Shown here: in pieces, positions 11,140 to 21,909 of the stretch | How the letters are laid out: each line of letters starts with the position of its first letter | Numbering within the stretch: position 1 is the first letter of the stretch | Origin: Heterohyrax brucei | Taxonomy: Eukaryota > Chordata > Mammalia > Hyracoidea > Procaviidae | Assembly: GCA_028571685.1 (NCBI GenBank) | Contig: CM053166.1 | Span: 63,698,111 to 63,762,110 of the forward strand | DNA length: 64,000 nt | Direction: 5' to 3' | Translations under genes and position numbers: made by a program | Notes under the pieces: generated by a model | What the model was told of the DNA's origin: nothing | The model's database searches: none | The model's input: the letters and a program-made list of their open reading frames with translations, nothing else

Positions 11140-12098
11140 TTAGTGGTTTCATTCTTCTAAGCCAAAGCCAAGAACTTCTTTCAGTATTTCTTGTAGTTTC
11201 GGTTTGGTTTTTACAAAGTCTCTGAGTTTCTGTTTCTCTGGGAATGTCTTAATTTCATTTTTCTATTTGAAAGATAGTTTTGCAGGATATATAATTCTTG
11301 GTTGGAAGTTCTTCTCCTTCAAGACTTTGAATGTGTCGTGCCACTGTCTCCGTGCCAGCATGGTTTCTGCTGAGAAATCTGACGGGAGCCTACAAGGTTT
11401 CCCTCTGAATGTTAGCTTTGCCTTGAATCTTGCTGCCTTTAAGAGTTGCTGCTTATGTTTCATTTTGTTAAGCTTAATGATAATATGTCTTGGAGTCTTT
11501 CTTTTGAGATCTATATTGGGTGGTGTACAATATGCATCTGAGATGTCTATATTCTCTTCCTTCATGATTTCTGGGAAGTTTTCTTTCAGCAGCTCAGCAA
11601 CAATACTCTGTGTGTTCTCAGATGTCTCACCCTGTTCAGGGACTCCAATTAATCGAAGTTTGTTCCTCTTAATAGAGTCCCACATGCTTCTTAATGTTTC
11701 TTCATTTTTCTTGTTTCTTTTTTCTGATTTCTGCTCATAGATGCTGGCATCAGTAGCTCTGTCTTCCAAGTCGGAAATTCTTTTTTCCATTTGTTCCATT
11801 CTGTTTTCTTGGCTTTGCATGCAATTTTCTATGTCTTTGATTTTCTTCTTGATCTGTTGGATTTCAGAGTACTGGTGGAAATCAGATCGAACAACTTCCT
11901 TAATTTTTCATTTTGTTCTGCTGCATTTTGTGTAAGGTCTAGAATGGCTCTGTATATAATCAATTTGTATTCACTTCATGACGCTTTCATAAAATTTTCT
12001 TCATCTGGAAAACTTCTTGGTTGCTTTTTTTGGGAGCCTTCTGAAGCCATGAGTGATTGCTTGTATCCCACAATTGTCTGTTGCTTTTTGGGTCCCAT
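11140..12098 (-). pseudogene. Young L1 ORF1 pseudogene
   Basis: ORF1p binds L1 RNA as a trimer. The start is at 12098-12096 (MGPKKQQTIV), and by alignment with 36139-37098 the stop is at 11142-11140. A stop follows the sequence FMKAS at about 11988. The coiled-coil and RRM part is open again at 11263-11820: MEQMEKRISDLEDRATDAS, then LRLIGVPEQGE, then PRHIIIKLNKMKHKQQLL and QPRIIYPAKLSFK, where a TAC-to-TAG change ends it. That frame is out of register with the start, so there is also at least one indel. Confidence 0.85.
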
Positions 12099-12908
12099 GT
12101 GAGTATATAGAGGCTGAAAGAGGTAGTGTAAGGATGGATTGCAAATGTTTCTCTAGGCTGTTTTCAAATGTAAAGCAAAAGGTATCTGACCAGTTCACAA
12201 GTCAGTTAGGTTTTCAGGTGTAGAGGTCCCTCTTCTCATCTGACAAAGTAAGCGCCACTATATCCAACCCCAGATGATAACAAACTAGTTCAGAATACAG
12301 CACTGCTAGTGCCCTGGTGGCCTCTGCTGACAGGGCCTACCCTTATCCAACACTGCATTGAGTACTGGTTTTGTGATAGAAAAGCGCTCTCCTGTGAACA
12401 GGCGCTGGCTCCCAGGCTAAGAACAAGGTCCCGCTAAAATCTCAGTACCAGCATGGCATCCTGCACCCTGACCGCGGAGCTCCGCACAAACCCCACTGAG
12501 GCAGCCACAATACGAAAGGCTCAAAGTGTCTAGATTAACAGAGTCCCGAGCCTGGCTCTCAGAATATGGGAATTTCGCTGGCCTATCCCCCCAGCAGCTC
12601 GTCCGAGTCCAGCCGCCAGGCAAGACCCAGCTCCGACCGCCAGCTGAGACAGAGAAAAAAAAGTCAAACTGGTGCGTTTACCTTCCGTCTGTGAGAGCCG
12701 GGGCTAGCCAGGAGCGGCAGTCTCCGAAAGAGAGGAGGTTTTTTGCTAAGTGATATGAAGTCCCAATTAACAGCTCTGTGCCGTGTCCTGAGGCTGATTA
12801 GGTGATCAGAAGGCTCTGTTTGATTGTCAATTCATATCTTGGTTTCCAGAGGGATATAAGGAGATGTGTGCTTAGTCCGCCATCTTGACTCCGCCCCCTG
12901 GCTTTTTC
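12099..12908 (-). promoter_or_regulatory. Young L1 5' UTR / internal promoter
   Basis: This GC-rich segment precedes ORF1. The sense strand starts near 12902 with a GGGGCGGAGTCAAGATGGCGG-like motif. The plus strand reads CCGCCATCTTG at 12877-12887, which fits a YY1 site as in the human L1 promoter. Positions 12300-12560 align with one of the ~198-bp monomers that occur twice in the sister copy at 37367-37715. Here a single monomer is left, either by recombination between monomers or by ancestry. Confidence 0.7.
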
Positions 12909-13169
12909 TCAAGTGGATTTCTTATAGTCGAGTCTTGTTTTCTTATCCAATCTGACAATCTGTCCTTTTAACTGATGTTTTTAGGCTGTTCAGATTTTTA
13001 TTTTATGTGACAGGGTTTGCATCCACAAACTGAATGCATGTTTTCCATCTTTGCCATGTTTTCCTTGTGTCTTACTTTCATCATATTTTGGATTTTTTCA
13101 GTTTAGTTTTTATTTCCACAAGCAGCTTACTAGCTATATCGCTTTTGTATATTTTTAGTAGTTGTCATA

Positions 13170-13373
13170 GGCAGTGCCAACCAAAATAATTTTTTCAGGG
13201 ATGAAAATTTTCTTTGTCTGCACTGTCTGGTAAAGTATTCACTTTAAAGTAGGTTAATAAGCTCTTGAAAGGTGATTAATGTGTTTGAGAGACTGATTTT
13301 TAAAGTTTATTTAATTTTAAATTTAAATAGCTTATGTGTCTAGTGTCTATTACATTGGGCAGCAGAGCTCTAG
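13170..13373. mobile_element. MER3-like hAT-Charlie MITE
   Basis: The ends GCAGTGCCAACCAAA and GGGCAGCAGAGCTCTAG and the internal blocks TTTGTCTGCACTGTCTGG and TTTAATTTTAAATTTAAATAG match the layout I remember for MER3-type non-autonomous hAT elements of placental mammals. It splits the L1M phrase around GCTCTAGGG. The 8-bp duplication is no longer readable. Confidence 0.55.
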
Positions 13374-13756
13374 GGTTTACCAAATACATGTTTAGCCTAT
13401 CACAGTCTGCCTTCAAAAAATATCATTCTAACATATGTCTAACATAAGAAGGTTACCAAGAGTATACTTCTATTTTTCCTACCCTGGTCTTGTGCTGCTG
13501 TGATATATTTCACTTCCACATACATTCAAAACTCCCTAATACATTGTTATTATTTCTGTTTTAAGCTGTAGTTGCCTTTTTAAAATATTTTAAAAGGAGA
13601 AATTTTTGTTTTGCATTTGTCTATGTATATACCATTGATGGTACTAATCATATCATTGTGTAGATCTTCCTATGTAGTTTTCTTTTCCCTCTGTGTGCAT
13701 AACTTCCTCTGATAGCTTTTGTAGTGCAGGTCTACTGGTGATAACTTAACTTTGTC

Positions 13757-13955
13757 TTTTGTTGTTGTTTGTTATCAAGTCAATTCCAATCCACAGAGAC
13801 CCTATACGATAGAGTACAACTGCCCTATCAGGTTTCCTAGGCTGTAATCTTTATGGTAGAAGATTAACAGATCTTTCTCCCACGGAGCTGCTGTGTGAGT
13901 TCAAATCACCCACCTTTCAGTTAGCAGCCAACAGTGTAACCATTGCATCACCAGA
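13757..13955 (-). mobile_element. AfroSINE-type SINE, older copy
   Basis: On the plus strand it reads TGTTGTTGTTTG at the tail side, GTCAATTCCAATCCACAGAG, GGCTGTAATCTTTATGG, then the reverse tRNA-like head ending near CACCAGACTC. It is the longer SINE form, also seen at 52905-53125 and 60270-60480. It is inserted in the L1M relic. Confidence 0.75.
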
Positions 13956-14832
13956 CTCATTTAGCTTTTGTCTGCCCCTCAAAAAGTCTGTTCTGACTTA
14001 ATTATTGAAATATGTTTCTACTAGCTATAGAATTCTGGGTTGACAGAGTTGTTCATTTAGTACTTTAAGAATATCATTCCACTGCCTGTTAGCTTGCTTA
14101 GCTCCTGAGACAAAGTTTGCCAATTTTCTCATCTTTATTCCTCTGTATGTATATCACTTTTCCCTATTTTCTTTTAGATTTTCTACCTTTTCATCACTGG
14201 TTCATCAGCAACTTATTACATTTGTCAGTGTTGTTTTCTTTATGCTTATTATGCTTGGGGTTTATTGAATTTCTTCGATCTCTAATGATTTTCAATAGAT
14301 TTATAAAATTTTCATCCATCATTTCTTTGAGCAATTTTCTGTCACCTTTTATTCTGCTTTTCTTCAAATTAGACATATATTAGACTTGTTTATATTGTCA
14401 TATATGTCACTAAGTCACTGCTCCAATTTTTTTCTGTCTTTCCAATCTTTTCCTCTGCTTCATATTCATTAACCTTTTCTTCTGTAATGTCTAATCTTCT
14501 ATTAATTATATCAGTGTCTTTTTTAATTTCAGATATTCTATTTATCATCTCTACAATTATTTCCAGTTTTTTCCTGTTTGTATCTTCTCTGTTCATCGTG
14601 TTCATGTTTTCCTCTACCTTCTTAAACACATACAGCATATTTGTATTATTATTTCCAAGTTCTTGTTTCCTAAATCCATCATCCCTATTACTTCTGGATT
14701 TTTTTTTTATCAATTGAATTTTATAGGTCATACTTACTTGCTTCTGCATGCCTGAGAGGTTTGGATTGCATGCTGGACATTTGAAGTATTACTTCACCAA
14801 GTGCTGCACTTTTTTTGTATTCTTTTTTAAGG

Positions 14833-15255
14833 TGTTATGGATTGAACTATGTCCCTCAAAAGTTGCATTGAAGTCTTAATCCTGTAACCTGTGAATATGA
14901 CCCTGTTTTGGATTAGGAGTTTTCTTCTGTTCTGTTACTGATGTAATACCAGAGTAGGTTGGCTCCTAAACCTAATCACTTCTGAGAAATGTCTTATAAA
15001 AAGAACAGAACTGACACAGAGACACACACACAAAGGGGAAGACAATGGAGATGGACACATCTGCCAGCCCAGGACCACCAAGGATTGCTGGAAGCTGCTA
15101 GAAATTGAAAAGACAATAAACGTACTCCTAGAGTTAATGCCCTAGATTCAAACTTCCAGCCTTTAAAACTGGAAGATAATAAATTCCCGTACCTCAAGCT
15201 CCCCCTTCCCCCACTTTTTGTTATTTTGTTACAGCATCACTACATGACTAAGACA
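14833..15255 (+). mobile_element. MaLR-like LTR (distinct subfamily)
   Basis: It starts TGTTATGGATTGAACTATG and ends GACTAAGACA. It contains a CTTATAAAAAG TATA-like region near 14993 and an AATAAA-like site near 15178. The layout follows MST/THE1/MLT LTRs (GTCCCTCAAAAG, AGCCTTTAAAACTGG, TATTTTGTTACAGC). I could not find an exact 5-bp duplication (TAAGG versus GATAG), so mutation has blurred it. Confidence 0.65.
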
Positions 15256-15537
15256 GATAGTAATGGACTTTATTCTGGTATACTTTTAAGTTACCTGGAG
15301 TAGTTACATCCTTTGGAAGCTTCCTTTGAAGCTTTGTTATTGACAACTCTAGAAAAGTCTATTCTCTAGGGCTGATTTAGCCTCACTGTTAAGCAATTTC
15401 TGAAACTCACCGAGGGCTATAAATAATTTGTGTTCTATCTAGAAAGACCTTGTGATAGAAGGGGTATTTGGTAGAGTGCTTAGAAGGATATTGCCTTAAT
15501 ACCAAAATAAAACCCCACTGCCAATGAGTGTTAAGTA
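15256..15537. other. Spacer, probably ancient L1/HAL1 5' remnant
   Basis: These 280 bases lie between the LTR and the RTE fragment. There is no open frame of note. The wording may continue the 5' part of the preceding L1M/HAL1 relic, but I cannot show it. Confidence 0.3.
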
Positions 15538-17245
15538 TTAAGGCAATACTGTAGAGTCAGATTTGACTTATAGTGACACGTACAACAGAACGAAACATTG
15601 CCTGGTCTTACACCACCCTCACAAGTGTTGCTATGTTTGAGCCCTTAGTTACAGCCACTGTGTCAATACATCTCATTGAGGTTCTCCTTTTTTTTGACAG
15701 TATAATTTACCAAGCATGATGATCTTCTGCAGGGACTGGTTCTTCCTGGTAACATTTCCAAAGTATTGCCATCTTTGCGTCTAAGTAGCATTCTAGGTGT
15801 ACTTCTACCAACAGAGGTGGTTTGTCCCTGGTACCTTCAATATTCTTCACCAACACCAGAATTCAAAGTTGTCAATTCTTCATTCTTCCTCATCCGTCAT
15901 CCAGCTGTCACATGCATGTGAAGCAACTGAAAACATCATGGCTTGGGTCAAGCACACCTTAGTTTCCAAGGTAACATCTTTGTTTTTTTAAGACTTTGGA
16001 GAGTTCTCTTGCAGCAGATTTGCCTAGTATAGCACGTCATTTGGTTTCTTAACTGGCACTTCCACGGTGTTGATTGTGATTCAAGTAAAATGAGATCTTT
16101 GACAACTTGAATCTTTTCTCTGTTTATCATAATGTTGCTTATTGGTCCAGTTGTGAGAATTTTTGTTTTCTTTATGTTGATATGCAATCCATACTAAAGG
16201 ATATAGTCTTTGATCTTCATAGTAAATGCCTCATGTCCTCCTCACTTTCAGCAAGCAGATTTGTGTTATCTGCATAACACAGGTTGTTAATAAGTCTTCC
16301 TCTAATCCTCATTCTTCTTCATATAGTCCAGCTTCTAGGATTATTTGCTCAGCATGCAGACTGAATACACATGGTGAAAAGATACAACCCTGATGCATAG
16401 CTTTTCGTGACTGAAACTCTTGTTCTGTTTGCACGACTGCCTCTTGATCCATGTACGGGTTCCTCATGAGCACAATTAAGTGTTTTAGAATTCCCATTGT
16501 CAGCAATGCTATCCATAATTTGTTATGATCCATACATTCAAATGCCTTTGCATAGTTGATAAAATAGAGGTAACATCTTTCTGATATGCTCTGCTTTCAA
16601 CCAGGATGCAGCTGATGTCAGCAATGATATTCCTGGTTCCATGACCTCTTCTGAATCTGGCTTGAATTTCTGTCAGTTTACTGTTATGTACTGTTACAAC
16701 CATTCTTGAATGATCTTCAGCAAAATTTTACTTATGTGTGATATTAGCGATATTGTTCAATAATTTCTGCATTCGGTTGAAGCTCTTTTCTTTGGAATAG
16801 GCATAAATATGGATACCTTCCAGTTGTTTGGCCGGGTAGCTGCCTTCCAAATTCCTTGGTATCAATGACTGAGCACTTCCAGTGTTGCATGAGCTTGTTG
16901 AAACATCTGAATCATTATGTCAGTTCCTGGGGCTTTTTTTTTGCCAGTATTTCAGTGTAGCTTGGATCTCTTTTGTCCACAGCTTTGCTACTTACTGAAA
17001 TGGTTGGATGTCGACCAATTATTTTTGGTATAGTGACCCTGTGTATTCTTTTCATCTTCTTGTGATGTTTCCTGCATCATTTAATATTTTCCCTGTAGAA
17101 TCCTTCAATACTACAAATGAAGGCTTGATTTTTTTTTTTTTTTAATAGCTCTTTCAGCCTGAGAAAGGCAGAGTGTGTTCTCCCCTTTCTGTTTTCTAAT
17201 TCCAGGTCTTTGTACATGTCATTATCATACTTTACTTTGTCACAC
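15538..17245 (-). mobile_element. RTE/BovB-type LINE, 5'-truncated fragment
   Basis: The minus strand encodes the 3' half of an RTE LINE. The left end is the RTE 3' end (plus-strand GGCAATACTGTAGAGTCAG, ACAACAGAACGAAACATTGC). The right end stops near 17245 inside the region between endonuclease and reverse transcriptase. The same element, in its other orientation, occupies 20569-21909 and 42736-44534. No target duplication is clear. Confidence 0.85.
16130..16990 (-). pseudogene. RTE LINE reverse transcriptase relic
   Basis: The minus strand shows RTE-type reverse transcriptase blocks: EIQARFRRGHGTRNIIADIS near 16660, DHNKLWIALLTMGI near 16510, QEAVVQTEQEFQSRKAMHQG near 16400 and YTTNLLAESE-like text near 16250. 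Typical RTE proteins read DYAKAFDCV before DHNKLW; here that block is frameshifted. The remaining frames are 60-75 codons long. The enzyme would have copied RTE RNA, and probably the SINEs, by target-primed reverse transcription. Confidence 0.75.
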
Positions 17246-17640
17246 GTGGGAATAATTGGTTAGTTTTTTATCTACTGAGTTCCAAAACATTTAAAATAGC
17301 TTAAAATAACCTCTATCACGAAACTTTAAGAGCTCTCACAAAAATTCTGTCTCCAGATGATTATATTATTCAATATGTTCTTAATTCTTACTTACCCTCC
17401 TTAGGTATAGGACTACTTAATTTATCCCTTAAAAAAAGATTTTTCTAATTTCTTGAACATAATATTCTCCTGTAATTTTATGGAGCTCTTGCTTGAATGC
17501 TGTATGATTCTCAACTTCATTATATGTGATAATGTTTACATATTGGGATATTTTTAAAACTAACTTATAAATTCTACCACACAATTTTATTGATTGATAT
17601 TATTTATTTATTTAAAATTCATTTTTTTTTCTTCAGGTTT
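17246..17640. other. AT-rich sequence without recognisable feature
   Basis: About 400 bases between the RTE fragment and an ancient L1. It contains scattered A/T runs only. I see no open frame, repeat signature or RNA gene. Confidence 0.3.
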
Positions 17641-19584
17641 TTATAATTTAGGCTGGTCTTTACCTATTTATTAACACAAATGCGTATTTTGTTAATTTAT
17701 ACACTCTTCTTTATAAATCTAAGGCTATAAACTTATCTGAAAGGAAACTTTGGTCACATTCCATAAATTTTGTAGCTTTTTAAAATGGCTTTATTGAGGA
17801 ATAACTGATAGACAATAAGAAACTCTAATCTGTCTTTCTGCCTCTAGATAAGTTTGCATTCTCTAGAATTTTATATAAATAGAATTGTAAGTATACATCC
17901 TTTTATTTCTGTCTGTTTTCATTCAGCATACTTATTTTGAGAGTCATCCATGCTGATGTGTGTTTCAGTAGTGCATTCCTTTTTATACGTGCTACTATTT
18001 ATCAGTTTACCTGTAGATGGACATTTGGGTTGTTTCCAGTGTTTATAAATAAATAAAGCTGCTATAGACAATTGTATACAAACCTTTGTATGAACATGTG
18101 GTTTCATTTCTCTTGGGTAAATACTTAGGAGCTGAATGACTGAAAGGGTATATGTTTAACTTTTTAAGAAACTATCCAGCTATATTCCAAAGTGTTGTAC
18201 CAGCTTACATTCCCACCAGGGAGTTCTAGTTGTTTTACATTCTCACCAACACTTGCTGTGGTATAATTTTAGATGTTATAATAGGTATGTGTGGGTATTT
18301 TTGTTATGTTTTTAATCTACATTTCCTGAATAACTAATCATGTTGAGTATTCTTTCAAGTGTTTATTTTCCATCTGTATATCCTGTAGTGCAATACCGAA
18401 CAGAAAGGTGAGCGAATACACTCTTGCCTTGTTCCTGACCTTACCAGGAAGCACTCAGTCTTTTTTACTTCAAAGTATGATTTTAGTTACAGGTTTTTGT
18501 AAATGCTTTTCATTGTGTTACAGTAGTTCCCTTTTACTTCTGGCTTGCTGGAACTGATGTTGGGTTCTGCCAAATTCTTTTTCTAAATCTATTATGCGGA
18601 TTATATTGTTTTCCCTTTTTAATGTTAGTTGATTGGTTTTCAAATTTTAGACCAACTTTAAAAAATTTTGTGTCTGTGTACTTGGAGGATTTAGTTTGTA
18701 GTTTCCTTTTCTTCTAATTATTTTTCTCGTTTTGTATTGGAATAATGCTGAAGTCACAGAATGAATTGGTGAATTTCTCTTAAAATTTCCTGAAGAGTTT
18801 ATGTAAAACTCATATTATTTCCTCTTTAACTGTTTGGTACATTCCCTAGTTAAATCATTTTTATTTTGCCTAAAATACCATCTTTGCATTTTCATAAAGC
18901 TTTTAGAATGAGTTTGTCATTTTCTATAAAAACACCTGCTAACAAAGTGATTTGCATTGCATTGACTTGATAGATCAATTTGAAAAAAAAATGCTCTAAA
19001 AAACACTTTTATGTCTTCTATATCTGAAAGAGTCTATTTCTTCTTCATTCTGAAATAAATTTTCACTGGGTATAGAATTCTAGGTTGTCAGTTTTTCTAC
19101 AACAGTACTTTAAACTTATTGGTCCATTATCTTCATTTTTTTCCAAGAAAAAATTCTGAAATCATTTTTTCCTTTGCATGCGTTGTATTGTTTTCCTGGT
19201 GTTGCTTTTACGATTTTTTTTTCCTGTATGTCTGTCTGATTTTGAGAAGTTTATGTATGATGTTCCCTGGTCTAATTTCCTTCATATTTCTTATATTCAA
19301 TACTTGTGGATATCGTTGTAATCATGTGTTAATACTTTTCATAAAAATTTGGAAAATTTCAGACGATTAATTTCCTATATATCTTTCTTCTCCTCTACTG
19401 ATAAACTTACATATTAAGGTACTTCAGTTGCCACATAGCTCACTGATGTCATGTTCATTTATTTACTTTTCCAATTTTTACTTTTAGTGTTTCATTTTCA
19501 GTAATTTCTCTTACTTTGGATGATAAGTTTTTATTTAATTTGTTTAAATATTTTGTCGACTAACTAGTTTTTCATTAAATAGTG
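17641..19584 (-). pseudogene. Ancient L1 relics, rearranged
   Basis: Several L1M-like pieces lie in this order: an ORF2 linker scrap (17660-17780); a 3' UTR/ORF2 C-terminal stretch (17780-18390, plus-strand GGCTTTATTGAGGAATAAC and GTGTTGTACCAGCTTACATTC); a reverse transcriptase scrap (18400-18620); an ORF2 C-terminal scrap (18890-18985, CATTGCATTGACTTGATAG); then an ORF1-like stretch (19040-19570, GGGTATAGAATTCTAGGTTG). The order is not that of one intact L1, so it has been deleted and rearranged. All frames are closed. Confidence 0.6.
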
Positions 19585-20568
19585 TACACATTGGTTTTAT
19601 GACATTGGTTAACAACCCCAAAACATGTCAACACTGTCGCTTCTCTACTTTGAGTTTCCTAATACCAGATCTCCGATCCCCTTCTGCCTTCTAGTCCTTG
19701 TCTCTGGGCTGTTGTGCCCTTTAGTCTCCTTTTGCTTTATGGGACTGTCAAAGCTTTACCCATAGGAGTGACTTCATTACTTAGCCAAAAGGATGTCTGG
19801 AGGCCATGCTTTCAGAGTTTCTTTAGTCTGTGTCAGGTCAGTAAGTAGGGTCATTTTTTGTGAGTTATAATTTTGTGTTTTTTTCCAGCTTTGTTAGGGA
19901 TCCTCTATTGTGATCACTGTCAGAGCAGTCAGTGGTAGTAACCAGGTACCATATCTAGTTGTACTAGACTCAGTCTGGTGGAAGCCATGGTAACTGTGGA
20001 CCATTAGTCCTTCAGACTAATATTTCCCTTATGTCTTTATTTTTCTTCATTTTCCATTGCTCTCAAAGGGGTGAGAACACTGGAGTATCTTAGATGCTCA
20101 CTCAAAGGCTTTTAAGATTCCAGATGTTACTCAACAAAGTAGAATGTAGAACATTTTCCTTATAAATTATTGTGCCAGTTGAGATAGTTGTTCCCCAAGA
20201 CCATGGTCCCCACAACATACAGCCCAGCAATTGGTCCCTCAAGGAGTTTGCATGTGTCTGTGGAGCTTGTATAAGCTGTCCTGGTTTCCCCAGTATTGTG
20301 CACTCTCTTACCTTTAACCAAAGTTGCCACTTATCTATTGTCTATTTAGTGTTTTACCATCCCATTCTGCCCCTCCCTTATAAGAATCAAAAATTGTTTC
20401 TGTGTGTAAATCTTTTCATGAATTGTTAGAGTAGTGGTCTCATATCATATCTGCCCTTTTGTGATCGACTTATTTCACTCAGCGTAATGCCCCCCCACCA
20501 GATGCATCAGTGTTGTGAGATGCTTCACAGATTCATCACTGTTCTTTATTTTTGCATGCTACTCCATT
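19585..20568 (-). mobile_element. Old L1 3' UTR, left part of nested-stack host (continues at 44535)
   Basis: A long L1 3' UTR in minus orientation (plus-strand landmarks ACATTGGTTAACAACCCC, CCTCTATTGTGATCACTGTC, GACCATGGTCCCCACAACAT). The same 3' UTR type, in plus orientation with its poly(A) tail, is at 48905-49127. The text breaks at TACTCCATT (20560-20568) and resumes at TACTCTATT (44535-44543), followed by TGTGTATGTACCACAG. The RTE LINE therefore inserted here. This is the outermost level of the stack. Confidence 0.75.
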
Positions 20569-21909
20569 CCCTCAGGTGAACGTTAGAATGTTAGTTTGTT
20601 GTACCATGGAGGCTTGCATGTTGCTGTGATGCTGGAAGCTAGACACTGATATTCAAATACCAGCAGGGTCACTCATGGTGGACAGGTTTCAGTTGAGCCT
20701 CATGCTAAGAAAGAAGTACCTGGCAGTCTACTTCTGAAAAGATTTAGCTGGTGAAAACTTGATGAATAACAGTGGAACATTGGTTGATATAGTGCTGGAA
20801 AAGAAGCTCCTCAGGTTGAAGGCACTCAAATGACAACTGGGGAAGAACTGCCTCCTCAAAGTAGAGTTGATCTTAATTACATGAATGGAGTAAAATTTGT
20901 GGGACCTTCATTGGTGTGGCACAACTCAAAAAGAGAAGACACAGCCACAAATATCCATCAATACTCTGAAAGTTGAATGCACAAAGTATGAATCTAGGAA
21001 CACTGGAAGATGTCAAAAATGAAATGGAAAGTATAAACCTTGATATTCTAGGCTGCAGTGAGCTGAAATGGACTGATACTGGACATTCTGAAACACACAA
21101 TCATATGTCAGCAATGACAACATGTAGAGAGGAATAGTGCTGCATTTATCGTCAAAAAGAGAATTGCAAGATCTAGACTGAAGAACAATGCCGTCAGTGA
21201 CAGGATAATATCCATACACCTACAAAGAAGTCCAGGTAGTACAACTATCATGCAAATTTATACACCAACCAATGAGGCCAAATGTGAGGAAACTAAAGAT
21301 TTATCAGCTTCTGCAGTCTGCAATTGATCAAACATGCAATCAGAATGCATTGATAGTTATTCGAGATTGGAATGTGAGAGTTGGAAACAAAGAAGAAGGG
21401 TAGGTAGTTTGAAATTATGGCATTGGTTATACAAATGATGCTGGAGACTGTGTGATAGAATTTTACAAGACTGACGACTTCTTCATTGCAAATACCTCTT
21501 TTCACCAACATAGTGACTATACCTGTGGACCCTGCCAGATCGAATAAACAGAAATCAAATTAACTACAATTATGGAAAGAGACTATGGAAAACCTCAATA
21601 TCTTCCATCACAACAAATCTAGGGGCCAACTGTGGAACATATCATCAGTTACACATATGCAAGTTCAATGTGAAACTGAAGAAAATTGAAACAAGTTGAC
21701 GACAGCCAAAGGATGACCTTGAGTACATAGTAACTGAAATTAGGGACCATCTGAAGAAGAGTTTTGACCTGTTGAACACTAATGACAGAAGACCAGATGA
21801 GTTGTGAAATGATATCAAGGACATTATACTTGAAGAAAGCAAGGGGTCTTTTAAAAGACAGGAAAGAGAGAAAAGACCAAGAAAGATGTCAGAAGAGACT
21901 CTGAAACTT
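20569..21909 (+). mobile_element. RTE/BovB-type LINE, 5' part (continues at 42736)
   Basis: It starts with the RTE 5' UTR (GTTGCTGTGATGCTGGAAGC near 20622, ATACCAGCAGGGTCACTCAT near 20658) and runs into the endonuclease region. It ends at GAGACTCTGAAACTT (21895-21909), duplicated at 42736-42750, where an L1 inserted. Together with 42736-44534 it makes a nearly full-length RTE of about 3.1 kb split by 20.8 kb of younger elements. Its own flanks carry a 9-bp duplication with one mismatch (20560-20568 and 44535-44543). Confidence 0.85.
20990..21909 (+). pseudogene. RTE LINE endonuclease relic
   Basis: In plus frames it shows AP-endonuclease-like text: SELKWTDTGHSETHNH near 21058, RIISIHLQRSP near 21200, QIYTPTNEAKCEE near 21255 and ALIVIRDWNVRVGNKEEG near 21345, where RTE proteins usually have GDWN (Gly changed to Arg here). 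GYTNDAGDCVIEFYKTDDFF follows near 21430. Stops and frameshifts are frequent. The enzyme would nick DNA to prime reverse transcription. Confidence 0.75.

Larger units (their letters stand above)
8403..12908 (-). mobile_element. Young LINE-1 with large internal deletion, target duplications intact
   Basis: A poly(T) run (the poly(A) tail) starts at 8401 and the 5' end lies at about 12902. Flanks 8388-8402 and 12909-12923 are an identical 15-bp duplication (TCAAGTGGATTTCTT), so this is one insertion. On the minus strand the order is 5' UTR, ORF1, ORF2, then only 394 bases of 3' UTR. At about 8796 the text jumps from mid reverse transcriptase to mid 3' UTR; the second half of ORF2 and about 600 bases of 3' UTR are missing. 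By eye it is nearly identical to 34973-37715, so this lineage was active recently. Confidence 0.9.
12909..14832 (-). pseudogene. Ancient L1 relic: end of endonuclease region, ORF1 and inter-ORF sequence
   Basis: This continues the L1M-like element of 8007-8402. At 13660-13760 comes text resembling the ORF1 end of ancient L1s (CTTCCTCTGATAGCTTTTG, GTGCAGGTCTACTGGTGA). From 13985 there is a long ORF1/HAL1-like relic: plus-strand CTAGCTATAGAATTCTGGGTT, GCTTGGGGTTTATTGAA, then a coiled-coil-like stretch of 119 codons on the minus strand at 14390-14749. It is interrupted by a MITE (13170-13373) and a SINE (about 13757-13955). It has no function. Confidence 0.65.

Noticed and set aside
11204-11740. 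178-codon plus-strand frame (repeated at 36203-36739) as a conserved gene
   Set aside because: It is the antisense of L1 ORF1. Both copies exist because the L1 is duplicated, and serine/phenylalanine-rich antisense frames are expected there.
20560-20568. Treating the RTE halves (20569-21909 and 42736-44534) as two separate insertions
   Set aside because: They are the 5' and 3' parts of one element in the same orientation, meet at a duplicated L1 target site, and have a shared outer duplication.
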